A stretch of 64,000 nt of DNA from JADFRD01 sp964491015. GTDB lineage: Bacteria; Fidelibacterota; Marinisomatia; Marinisomatales; TCS55. The notes under the pieces were generated by a model. The model saw only the letters and a list, made by a program, of their open reading frames with translations, did no database searches and was not told the origin of the DNA. Numbering within the stretch: the first letter of the stretch is position 1; the number at the start of each line of letters is the position of its first letter. The position numbers were made by a program, and so were the translations under genes. Where the stretch lies: assembly GCA_964491015.1 (NCBI GenBank), contig CAZBEY010000001.1:99629-163628 (forward strand). Reading direction: 5' to 3'. Positions 53,522 through 62,457 of this stretch are shown here, piece by piece.

Positions 53522-54046
53522 TTATTCCTTATTAAGTATAACCATAGTAAATCCGGAAGCTTCCTCCATCAAAAATTGGACTAAATATGATCCGGATGCA
53601 AAAGAGTATTCATTTCGAAGTGCAATTTCATCATTACATTCTGCAATTGTTTCCATATCGATGGATAAATTTGTCACCTCTGAAAGATTATCACTCGTAT
53701 CCCATAAGTTCATCTTCACAAATTTATTGGTATAAATGATATAATCACCTGTTGTCGGAACCTGGATTACAGAATATGTGGAATCTTCGCTTTTCGATAT
53801 TTTTTGCAGTGTGTCCGGTGTAAAGACTATTTCCGAGCCCCAGGCAATGAGTGAATCTATTCGTTCACCTACAGATACCAATGAATCATCCAGCGTGTAA
53901 GACGATACAGTGTTAAATATTGTATCTGCTTTAAACACTTGACATGCTTTACCATCAATGTCAGAAATGCTATAAGATTCATCAGAATAGTTATCGCAAG
54001 AAATAACTATCATAAACACACCTAAAAAGGTTAGTATTTTTTTCAT
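53522..54046 (-). CDS. Small lipoprotein of unknown function
   Basis: 174 residues. I start at ATG 54046, which has AAGGA 7 bases upstream; an ATG at 54061 overlaps the previous stop (ATGA) and is the alternative. Lipobox VISC (C17). The rest is Asp/Ser-rich, likely beta-structured, with no family I recognise. The C-terminus contains SGSYLVQFLMEEASGFTMVI, which resembles the last strands of a sorting-type or FlgD-like domain. It sits between the PNPY protein and PorV-like genes. Confidence 0.7.
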   Translation of the reverse strand: MKKILTFLGVFMIVISCDNYSDESYSISDIDGKACQVFKADTIFNTVSSYTLDDSLVSVGERIDSLIAWGSEIVFTPDTLQKISKSEDSTYSVIQVPTTGDYIIYTNKFVKMNLWDTSDNLSEVTNLSIDMETIAECNDEIALRNEYSFASGSYLVQFLMEEASGFTMVILNKE

Positions 54047-54057
54047 GTTTTTTTCCT

Positions 54058-56103
54058 TCATCGGATCACTATGAATTTTTCAATCCCGGCACTCCCTTTT
54101 TTTACGAGTTCACCGGTTTTCCAATCTTTATAATCATCCAGTACTTCAAAATGTGCAATATATATTCCCGATACAATGACTTGCCTGGAGGATGTAATGG
54201 AGTTCCATGCCTCATCGCCGCTGCCATCGATATGATCAATCGAGTATATAAGATCTCCGCGTTCTGTAAATATTCGAATCTTACATGTAGGTGGAATATC
54301 TAAAAACATAATCCTGTCTGGTCCTCCTACTCCATATTGCAAATCACGTGCTTTAATATTATAAGGATTTGGAACAATTCGTATACGATCCAACGTCCCG
54401 GCTTGGCGTTTTAAAGATGCTGGTTGATTGGTTCGAGTATAGAATAAACTGCTTTCCATTGGGACACCCGGTGCAATATCATTATTGGCTCCATCGCTTA
54501 CCGTGGTCAAATAATAATAATAATCAAATCCTCTAACAGCTGTTTTATCGTCGTATCTCGTTTCACCAGGACCTAATTCAGCAATCAGGTCATAGGTTGT
54601 ATCCGGAACATGGATTGCCCGGTATATTTTATACCCTGAAAAGTTCGCCCAGCTTTCAGCTGTATTACTCCATTCTAAAATAATACGATCCCCTCCGGAT
54701 GTCACCTGAAATAAATCCGGTGGAGGCGGTTCATGATTTATCGTTAATCCATTATCCCAGGTAGATTGCGCACGGGTAAATGCTTGGAATAATGAATCTT
54801 TACCTGTCATAACAAGGGTATTCTTTTCATCATTAGAAATGGCTCCACTGAGCCAGTCGGCCCCAATAGAATAATGTTTACTTCTTGATAAACCAGCAAC
54901 TGCTTCTACGGTTACAATAACGATACTATCCCCGTTCGATATATCATAGGGACCATATCCTCGACCGAGGGAATAACCGCCGCCTGTTGATCCAAATTCA
55001 TCAGCATATCCGGCTCCCACTTCTTCTGCATGACTTTTATTTGGATGACCAGAGCTCATAAGTAAATACTCCGTAGCCATTTTAGCAGAATTAAAATGAT
55101 TATTACCGGAATTGTACGGACCGTCTGAATCGGGGTAAGGTGTGGATGAAGGTTGATAGGGATCATTGGATGGATCTGAAGAAGACATGTCAGCATGCAA
55201 GGTCATGACACCTGCAAATTGTGATGCTCCCAAATGACCATCTCCACGATAGTTTGGGGCACCAATATTATCGCCTTCTCCTCCCCATCCTTTATGCAGC
55301 CCTTGCCATGCATAAGACACGCGAAAAGGGTTAGTCGGGTCACCGGATAAGTAATTCCCATTTTCACCTAATACTTCATTCATAGTGTTCCGTCCCCAAG
55401 TGGCGTTTTGAGGCATCCAATTAACTCCGTAAGAATCTGCTTCTTTTGTCATGGCATACCGCTCCTGCCAAAAGAAATAAACATCCTCTAAGTTTAGGTT
55501 ATGTGAATCCCCGTCAAGGTTATAAATACCCGTATTTTTAAATACATATTCAACGACAAAATAATTATCGTGATATGGCTGACTGAACGCATGCACCCGT
55601 CTCGTCATGGTGATTCCGAGACTCGTATTCAATGTATTGATAATCATTCTGTCCCCGGGAATCGTATTATCAACCTCGTCCACCAAATCTGTAAAATCTA
55701 ATTCGGATGCGGGGACACCATCTACATAAACTTGTGGACGGGCATATCTTGCCACTAACCGAAAATCAACAGGCATAAATTCTGATAATTCATCCATGAC
55801 GCGGGGTCCCACATGAACGACTTTATAAGGATAGGTCTGACCGGTACTTGGATCATCATAGTTTACAGCCCCAATCCATAATCCTTTGGCCGCCTTCACA
55901 TCTTGAGCACGGAATTGGGCAGGCCACTGGAGGCCATCCTGCTGGTCAGGAATTAAATGACGTCTGCCAACTTCAACTTCACACCCGCCGCTGCTGAACC
56001 AATCATGCAGTTGACCAATAGACAGCCATCGAGTTTCATCAGCTAAGATGGAGGAAATGGTTCCTAATAATAATAGTGAGCAGTTTCGAACTATATTTTT
56101 CAT
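54058..56103 (-). CDS. Large secreted protein with FN3 domain and PNPY-type FlgD-like tail (receptor partner 2)
   Basis: 681 residues, paralogue of 45980-48109. Signal peptide (CSLLLLGTISSILA), then RWLSIGQLHDWFSSGG, QVYVDGVPASE, MIINTLNTSLGITMTRRVHA, GYGPYDISNGDSIVIVTVEA, an FN3-like domain (about 465-560; FSGYKIYRAIHVPDTTYDL, VRGFDYYYYLTTVSDG) and the tail IVPNPYNIK with IFTERGDLIYSIDHIDGSGD, ending IEKFIVIR. The conserved pieces shared with its paralogue span the full length, so the two are homologous throughout. It lies 46 bases after the second receptor gene. Confidence 0.85.
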   Translation of the reverse strand: MKNIVRNCSLLLLGTISSILADETRWLSIGQLHDWFSSGGCEVEVGRRHLIPDQQDGLQWPAQFRAQDVKAAKGLWIGAVNYDDPSTGQTYPYKVVHVGPRVMDELSEFMPVDFRLVARYARPQVYVDGVPASELDFTDLVDEVDNTIPGDRMIINTLNTSLGITMTRRVHAFSQPYHDNYFVVEYVFKNTGIYNLDGDSHNLNLEDVYFFWQERYAMTKEADSYGVNWMPQNATWGRNTMNEVLGENGNYLSGDPTNPFRVSYAWQGLHKGWGGEGDNIGAPNYRGDGHLGASQFAGVMTLHADMSSSDPSNDPYQPSSTPYPDSDGPYNSGNNHFNSAKMATEYLLMSSGHPNKSHAEEVGAGYADEFGSTGGGYSLGRGYGPYDISNGDSIVIVTVEAVAGLSRSKHYSIGADWLSGAISNDEKNTLVMTGKDSLFQAFTRAQSTWDNGLTINHEPPPPDLFQVTSGGDRIILEWSNTAESWANFSGYKIYRAIHVPDTTYDLIAELGPGETRYDDKTAVRGFDYYYYLTTVSDGANNDIAPGVPMESSLFYTRTNQPASLKRQAGTLDRIRIVPNPYNIKARDLQYGVGGPDRIMFLDIPPTCKIRIFTERGDLIYSIDHIDGSGDEAWNSITSSRQVIVSGIYIAHFEVLDDYKDWKTGELVKKGSAGIEKFIVIR

Positions 56104-56149
56104 CTATTGTATCTCATTATTTGATTAAAAGAGCGTCTTGCAAAATCCT

Positions 56150-59100
56150 TTAAAAGTTGTACGAAAAGTTTATACCAATAAATATATCCCGGGGATTGAG
56201 AAAGGTAAAGTAAGTCTGATTTGGCATATCAATATATGCCTTATCCTTTAGAACTTTCTTCACAAACGACGGATCAGCTTCTACCCAAGTTCCATCTAGA
56301 TATTGGAAATATTCTTCCTGTGATTGATCCCAATATAATGCTCGGTCGTTTCCTGTTAGATTATCTAATCTTGGGTATGACTCAATCGGAACAAATGCAA
56401 CATCATCCGGTCGTACTTCGCCGGGTCTATCATCCCCGGGGATATTACCATACCGAAGTTTATCTCCGATGGACGCAGGAAGGTGAAGTGATTTCATATA
56501 ATATTCATAATCGTCTTTATTCTCAAAAGAATTCGCAGAAAAATCCTTTAGATTCAGAACATTATTAATATCAGCAAAAACTTTAATGCTTATACTATTT
56601 AATCTGAAAGTACGCGCTATTTTTAAATCTAAACCATACGTATCCTTCCATTGCACATTATTATCAATCCCGGTAATAATAACCGGATTCCATTTAAACC
56701 ATTCTCCGCTTGTCCACCGTCCGATAAAATTCATATTCCAGGATGCTAACGGTCTGAAAGAAACGATTTTTGGTCCAAAATCTTGAGGTGTAAATAAATA
56801 CAAGTACCCTTTTGCACGGGGTCTTGGTAACGGTTTTGTCTGATACTGATTTTTCTTTTCATAATCAGATTGTTCACTTGGGTTCTGATAACTCTTGCTT
56901 AAATCAAAGTGACCCGATGTAGATACACGATATTCATAGTTGATCATGCCCGTATACCAATCACCAAAATTTTTGCTAAATTCTACTTCGAATCCCCTGA
57001 TATCTTCATATAAATTGTTTGTCATATAAAAAGAAGTGACTTTACCATCTGATGTAAATACTTGGGTCCAATCCTGTTCATTAGTAACATCCTTGTAATA
57101 TGCAGAAATATGCAAAAGAAACATGTCTTGAATTGAACGGTCAAATCCTAATTCATATGATATAGTCATAGCGGGTTTTATGCTTGGATCACCTAAATAC
57201 TTAATTGCACCGGTACTTCTTCTCTGGATTCTGTACATTGCTTCCGACGTGGCAGATTGATTATAATGACCATAATTAAAATAAAGTTTTGACATATCTG
57301 AAAGGGGATGTGAGATTGCCAGTCTTGGATTCAAGGTGATCACCGGCTTCGCATCTTTGGCATATTCGGAGTTCCATATTTCTTCGTCACTTGTATAATA
57401 AAAATCTGTGTCAAATGGATCAAATTTGAACCATTTTCCGTTTGGATCATAATATTCGCCATTTAAGCCGAGGATTGCAACCAAGCCGCGGAATTCAATC
57501 TTATCCTGAATATAGGCATTTAAACGAAATGGTGACGTGCGAAATTCAGTCCATCTGTTTCCTTCTTCAAGAACCTTATTAATGGATCCATATTTCATCT
57601 CTAAATTATATGATGTCAGATTGAATCCGGTTCGTACCTGGTTATTTTGATTGAATTGATTCGTATAATCACCCGCAAAAGATATTGAAGAAACTTCCGT
57701 AGAGTCCCTGGATGTGGAAATGGGTCCACCGAGTGTAATTCCACCTTCGATACTGGATAAAAATTCCTGTTCAAAACCAAAAGGCTGTTCGTCCAAAAAA
57801 TAACCCGGGAATATCTCAGTTAAATCGACCGTATTTCGACGTCTGCCCGGTCCTGTTTGATAGGTGTTTTTTGTTTGCTGAAGGCGAAGTTCATAATATG
57901 ATTTTGACGAAAGGATGTGAGATAAGGTGATTCCAAATGTTGCATTAATTCTTTCCGTTTCCGAATAATAATCATTGGTGAATATTCTCCACGGAATGGT
58001 AAATCCAGTCCGGTCTACAATATTTGATACACCTGTCACCGATTGGAAATAGGATGTACCGCCAACTCTCGAGGCGCTTGTTCCAGTTACTCCATTCCAA
58101 AGAGCAGAAATGGATAGTTTCATATTGTCGGATATATCCGACGTTAATTTTAGGACATTACCCACTGAATTACGACCTTCTGTTGCCAGGGGAAATAGAT
58201 ACATGTTATTTTCCTCTACATGAGAATAAAAGAATCTTAAATTTCCCAGCATAGAACTAACTAATGGAAAGGGACCTCCAAAACCAAAATCGACAACATA
58301 ATCCGGTTTATGTATATTACCATCTTTACGATATTGCCATTCAAATATTCTTTTTGCTGCGGAGGGTGTGAGATCATTGGTTGGATCGTCGTCTGATAGT
58401 GTCGCTTGGGATATAGCCACCCAACCGTCAAATGGAGCAAATTGCCTTTCATCATATTCATCCCATGGTGCAACGGAAGGGTCGGTTCCGTACCATGCTG
58501 TAGAGTCACTCAAATAGGGATATAACCAAAACGAATTTTCACTGTAAACTGTTTCACCAAAATGTTTTTGGGCGGGGGGGCTATATTTCATAGTAATTGT
58601 GGCAGAATATTTATCAGGGTCTCCTTCTTTAGACACAACATTAATAATTCCTCCCCGGACATTATTATATTCGGCATTAAATCCCCCGGTCTGAACAGAG
58701 ACTTCTTGAATCGAACTGAGAGGTATTCCGGTAACGGGAGCGTCATTTCTTGAATCGCGAAGACTGACGCCATCCAACAATAACATTGTTTGATCTGAAC
58801 CGCTTCCTCGAATACCAAATGAAGATGTTATTCCAGCCTTTAGCCCGATAACATCACCCAATGTTGAAACCGGAAGTTCATCTATATCATCACCTGTGAT
58901 GCTTAATTGACTGGCGGCAACATCAACCTTAATAATTTTATTTCCCGCAACAACTTCAACGCTTTCCCCTTCCAGTATGTCTGCCTCTAATTTGAGATCA
59001 ATTGTTGTGGTTAAATCGATTTCAACCCTTATGTTACGTACGGTTGTTTTTTTATAGCCTATCATAGACACATTTATGTCATGCAGACCGGGTGGAATAT

Positions 59101-59296
59101 TTAAAATCGTGTAGTAACCGTCTAAATCAGTAGCGGCTCCAAAATATGTATCAGCTACAACAATATTAACACCGGCTAATCCTTCTTCTGTTTTCTTATC
59201 GGTTACTCTGCCTGCAATTTTCCCCGTAGTACCAGCGAAGATAAACGAGCTGATGATGAAAAACATAAAAAGTCGCTGGGTATATTTATTTGTCAT
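56150..59296 (-). CDS. TonB-dependent receptor with CarboxypepD_reg-like N-terminal domain (2)
   Basis: 1048 residues, paralogue of 48109-51162. Signal peptide 1-21, CarboxypepD_reg-like domain (AGRVTDKKTEEGLAGVNIVV, TDLDGYYTILNIPPGLHDI), plug (GIRGSGSDQTMLLLDGVSL, VQTGGFNAEYNNVRGGIINV), barrel ending IGINFSYNF. It shares the post-plug subfamily segment GWVAISQATLSDDDPTNDLT. First gene of the long surface-protein run; the promoter should be in the 235-base gap to the divergent gene at 59532. Confidence 0.94.
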   Translation of the reverse strand: MTNKYTQRLFMFFIISSFIFAGTTGKIAGRVTDKKTEEGLAGVNIVVADTYFGAATDLDGYYTILNIPPGLHDINVSMIGYKKTTVRNIRVEIDLTTTIDLKLEADILEGESVEVVAGNKIIKVDVAASQLSITGDDIDELPVSTLGDVIGLKAGITSSFGIRGSGSDQTMLLLDGVSLRDSRNDAPVTGIPLSSIQEVSVQTGGFNAEYNNVRGGIINVVSKEGDPDKYSATITMKYSPPAQKHFGETVYSENSFWLYPYLSDSTAWYGTDPSVAPWDEYDERQFAPFDGWVAISQATLSDDDPTNDLTPSAAKRIFEWQYRKDGNIHKPDYVVDFGFGGPFPLVSSMLGNLRFFYSHVEENNMYLFPLATEGRNSVGNVLKLTSDISDNMKLSISALWNGVTGTSASRVGGTSYFQSVTGVSNIVDRTGFTIPWRIFTNDYYSETERINATFGITLSHILSSKSYYELRLQQTKNTYQTGPGRRRNTVDLTEIFPGYFLDEQPFGFEQEFLSSIEGGITLGGPISTSRDSTEVSSISFAGDYTNQFNQNNQVRTGFNLTSYNLEMKYGSINKVLEEGNRWTEFRTSPFRLNAYIQDKIEFRGLVAILGLNGEYYDPNGKWFKFDPFDTDFYYTSDEEIWNSEYAKDAKPVITLNPRLAISHPLSDMSKLYFNYGHYNQSATSEAMYRIQRRSTGAIKYLGDPSIKPAMTISYELGFDRSIQDMFLLHISAYYKDVTNEQDWTQVFTSDGKVTSFYMTNNLYEDIRGFEVEFSKNFGDWYTGMINYEYRVSTSGHFDLSKSYQNPSEQSDYEKKNQYQTKPLPRPRAKGYLYLFTPQDFGPKIVSFRPLASWNMNFIGRWTSGEWFKWNPVIITGIDNNVQWKDTYGLDLKIARTFRLNSISIKVFADINNVLNLKDFSANSFENKDDYEYYMKSLHLPASIGDKLRYGNIPGDDRPGEVRPDDVAFVPIESYPRLDNLTGNDRALYWDQSQEEYFQYLDGTWVEADPSFVKKVLKDKAYIDMPNQTYFTFLNPRDIFIGINFSYNF

Positions 59297-59531
59297 TTAA
59301 TAATTCCATTTATTTTTATTGGGATTATGGAAAAGTCTTTTCTAGATAATGGTGGTGAAATATTTCAACAAAGATAAATACTTGAGTTGTAACATTACAA
59401 GTGGACTTTATGATAATATGTAATTTTAAAGCTCATCAGAATGTTTAATTTTCCATTATTGATTTTTCCCGTATTTTGATTACTGCATATTGTAGTAATT
59501 TTTTAATTACAATTTATTCAAATGACAGAAA

Positions 59532-59942
59532 ATGATTAACACACGTACAATTCAATTATGGCTTTTGATCCTCTTTATCGGATGCAGCACATCTGATTCC
59601 GGAAAAAAGGTTGTGGAAACAACCTATTCTGATGGTACACCTAAATTAATTCGAGTATTTTACGAGAAAACTGATGAAATATTGGAATCCAATTTTTACA
59701 TCAATGGCGTTAAAGAGAGAGAACGAATATTAAAAAACGGCTATCCAAATGGATCGTGGAAGGAATGGCATAAAAATGGACAGCTTAAGTTCAACAAAAA
59801 TTATCGTAACGGCGAAATGGATGGAGCACAAAAAGGATGGTATAGAGATGGAACGCTATTTTTTGAATCATTTTATGAAAACGGGAAACTAGTTAGTCGA
59901 ACGATTTACAATCATGACGGCACTGTCAAGTCTACTTTATAA
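59532..59942 (+). CDS. MORN-repeat lipoprotein
   Basis: 136 residues. Lipobox LFIGC (C18). Four or five MORN_2-type repeats follow, such as NGYPNGSWKEWHKNGQLKF and NGEMDGAQKGWYRDGTLFF. Proteins like this are often called YwqK-like antitoxins, but the lipoprotein signal makes an envelope role more likely here. It is 50 bases upstream of lysA on the same strand. Confidence 0.82.
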   Translation: MINTRTIQLWLLILFIGCSTSDSGKKVVETTYSDGTPKLIRVFYEKTDEILESNFYINGVKERERILKNGYPNGSWKEWHKNGQLKFNKNYRNGEMDGAQKGWYRDGTLFFESFYENGKLVSRTIYNHDGTVKSTL

Positions 59943-59992
59943 TATATTGAAAATAATTATCAGGTAAATTCAAATAATAAACTAACAGAAAA

Positions 59993-61243
59993 TTGCACCT
60001 CTTAATCCCTACAGTAAAAAATAAAGAATTATTATCGCAGATTGCCGAACAATACGGCAGTCCAATATTTATTTACTCTAAGAAGCAAATAATAAGTAAT
60101 CTGGATAGACTGGATTCCTCATTAAATCAGCATTTTAATAAATACCATATCTGCTATGCTGTAAAAGCAAATAGTAATCCGCACCTCCTTAGATTAATGA
60201 AGTCACATTTACCCAAATTGGGTGGAGATTGTTCCAGTCCGGGAGAAATCCATGCGGCCAAACTCGGCGGCATGCTGCCAAATGAATGTATTTACACCGG
60301 TAATTATGAATCTTTAAACGATTTGAAAGCCGCCTTAGATGCAGGCGTTCATTTGAATCTTGACGATATTAATTCTTTCCATCGATTAAAGAAAATAGGA
60401 GTTCCAAATGAAATCTCTTTTCGATTAAATCCCGGATTCGGTAAAGGGTCCTTTTCTCAAATTGTAACCGGTGGGAAAAAAGCAAAATTTGGTGTCCCCC
60501 ATTACGATATCATCAATGCTTACAGAATAGCTAAAGAAAATGGCGTCACAAAATATGGTATCCAATGTATGACCGGTTCGGGAATATTAGAGCCATTATA
60601 TTTTAGTGAATTGATCACGGCCATTCTAAAAACAGTTAAATCCCTTCAGAATGAGCTGGGCATCCAAATGAGTTTTATCAGCATGGGAGGAGGATTAGGC
60701 ATTCCCTACCATGATGAGGAATCTCCTCTTAATTTCAATCAGGTATTTTCTAATGTTTCAAAAATATATAACAAACATTTTGAAAAAGAGAATATCGACA
60801 CACCGGAATTCTGGCTTGAACCGGGGAAATCCATTATAGGCGATACGTGTATTTTATTGACAAAAGTAACCGGAATTAAAAATGGTTATAAAACATTCAT
60901 CGGATTGGATGCCGGAATGGAAACATTAATTCGACCGGCATTATACGGAGCATATCATCGTATGTATAAAATAGGTGATCCGGATGCACCTATCAAACTA
61001 ACAGCTGATATTACAGGTTCAATATGTGAAAATACGGACAGGCTGGCAATTGACCGTGATTTTCCTGAAGTAAAAGAAGGTGATTTAATTGCGGTTATGG
61101 ACACCGGCGCTTATGGATTTTCAATGTCTCATAATTTTAATACAAGACCCAGAGCAGCGGAAGTATTGTTGGATGGCCATGAGACAAAACTCATCAGAAA
61201 GAGAGAAACAATAAAAGATATTTTCAGGAATTGTGAAATTTAA
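59993..61243 (+). CDS. lysA: Diaminopimelate decarboxylase
   Basis: Last step of lysine synthesis, also linked to peptidoglycan precursor supply; PLP enzyme of 416 residues. PLP lysine K58 in CYAVKANSNPHLL, GGDCSSPGEIHAAKLGG, MGGGLGIPY, EPGKSIIGDT, the partner-subunit Cys in GSICENTDRLA, and the ending DTGAYGFSMSHNFNTRPRAA. The start is TTG at 59993: an in-frame stop lies 15 bases upstream and no ATG precedes the conserved region, so TTG is the only reasonable choice. Alternative family members (carboxynorspermidine or ornithine decarboxylases) fit the motifs less well. Confidence 0.93.
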   Translation: MHLLIPTVKNKELLSQIAEQYGSPIFIYSKKQIISNLDRLDSSLNQHFNKYHICYAVKANSNPHLLRLMKSHLPKLGGDCSSPGEIHAAKLGGMLPNECIYTGNYESLNDLKAALDAGVHLNLDDINSFHRLKKIGVPNEISFRLNPGFGKGSFSQIVTGGKKAKFGVPHYDIINAYRIAKENGVTKYGIQCMTGSGILEPLYFSELITAILKTVKSLQNELGIQMSFISMGGGLGIPYHDEESPLNFNQVFSNVSKIYNKHFEKENIDTPEFWLEPGKSIIGDTCILLTKVTGIKNGYKTFIGLDAGMETLIRPALYGAYHRMYKIGDPDAPIKLTADITGSICENTDRLAIDRDFPEVKEGDLIAVMDTGAYGFSMSHNFNTRPRAAEVLLDGHETKLIRKRETIKDIFRNCEI

Positions 61244-61428
61244 GGGTTCATAATTCCCGGTATAATTGGAGTCTGTCTATAATGTCAGTGTTTAGGGCAA
61301 AATGTTCGACTTCAAGACTTGCAAAGCCATAAAAAGCGGAGTTTATTGATGTAAATGAGTATTTATTTGGCAAGCGTAATTCCCGAAATTTGGGGAGACA
61401 TTATGGACAAACACTCATTAAAGTAAGG

Positions 61429-62457
61429 CTAAAATCCTAACCCAACCGAAAGTTGATTAATATTTTTTAATCTTCCCCAATCGGTTAAAGCATAATCAAT
61501 CTTAAACATTAACCCTGATGATGTATGAATATTCAAGCCGGCGCCATAGGATAATCCGCCTTCCGACTTATCCATACCATAACCATGATAACCAGCTCGA
61601 AGATACATCATTTTCAATATCTTGGCTTCTCCTCCAAAATTAATAAATTCTAAGTTATCATTAGGGTGGACCATATCAATAGCTGTTGTCAAAACGTAAT
61701 TTGGCATTGTAATAATATCCAAAGCGATTGATGTTTTTACATTCAACGGTATATCCCATCGACCCATTTCCAATTCTGCTCTGATGGTTTCAATGTTCCC
61801 TTCAATTGTCGGGTCCGGATCAACTGCAAGCAGATTGGCTCTTCCGGTCAATTTCATTTTTGATCCAAAATTATTAAGAACAATGCCAATACGTAAATTT
61901 TTCCAGTTACTTTTATAGAGCGTTCCAATGTCCAGTGCAATGGAATTTGAAGTCATTGACCAAATACGCTCTTGTATATATTTACCAACAACCCCCACCG
62001 AAAAACGATCCGTAATATGCCTGGAATAAGATACTCCAAGCGCTAAATCGCTTGCATCAAAGAATTCTCCGGTTCCGTCAGGCTGCAAAACAGTTCTGAC
62101 TTCATCTTCCGGAACTTGTACAGACATTGCATACAACCCAACACTACTGCTTCTATTGACAGGAATTCCTATGGCAAAGAAATCATAGCTTATACTTGCC
62201 AGCCAATTAATGTGACTGATAAATAATTGATTACTTTGAATCCCGGACAATCCGGCTGCGTTCCAATAAATGGATGTAATATCATCGTCCATGGCAGAAA
62301 ATGATCCTCCCATTCCGGCAGCACGGGCGCCTACACCAATTTTAAGAAATGACGCTGCTGAATTACCTACTTTGGTTACATTATTTCCTCCCCATAGCAG
62401 AGAAAATACAGCACACAAAATAAAGATTATTTTGTCAATATTGTGTTTCATCATCAT
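61429..62457 (-). CDS. PorV/PorQ-family outer-membrane protein (2)
   Basis: 342 residues. Signal peptide (IIFILCAVFSLLWGG), then the family start ASFLKIGVGARAAGMGGSF and ITSIYWNAAGLSG, and a FadL-like barrel ending NQLSVGLGF. Its first ATG overlaps the stop of the upstream PNPY-tail gene (ATGA), so the two are coupled. Same pairing as 54058/52496, which suggests a dedicated PorV per PNPY protein. Confidence 0.9.
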   Translation of the reverse strand: MMMKHNIDKIIFILCAVFSLLWGGNNVTKVGNSAASFLKIGVGARAAGMGGSFSAMDDDITSIYWNAAGLSGIQSNQLFISHINWLASISYDFFAIGIPVNRSSSVGLYAMSVQVPEDEVRTVLQPDGTGEFFDASDLALGVSYSRHITDRFSVGVVGKYIQERIWSMTSNSIALDIGTLYKSNWKNLRIGIVLNNFGSKMKLTGRANLLAVDPDPTIEGNIETIRAELEMGRWDIPLNVKTSIALDIITMPNYVLTTAIDMVHPNDNLEFINFGGEAKILKMMYLRAGYHGYGMDKSEGGLSYGAGLNIHTSSGLMFKIDYALTDWGRLKNINQLSVGLGF

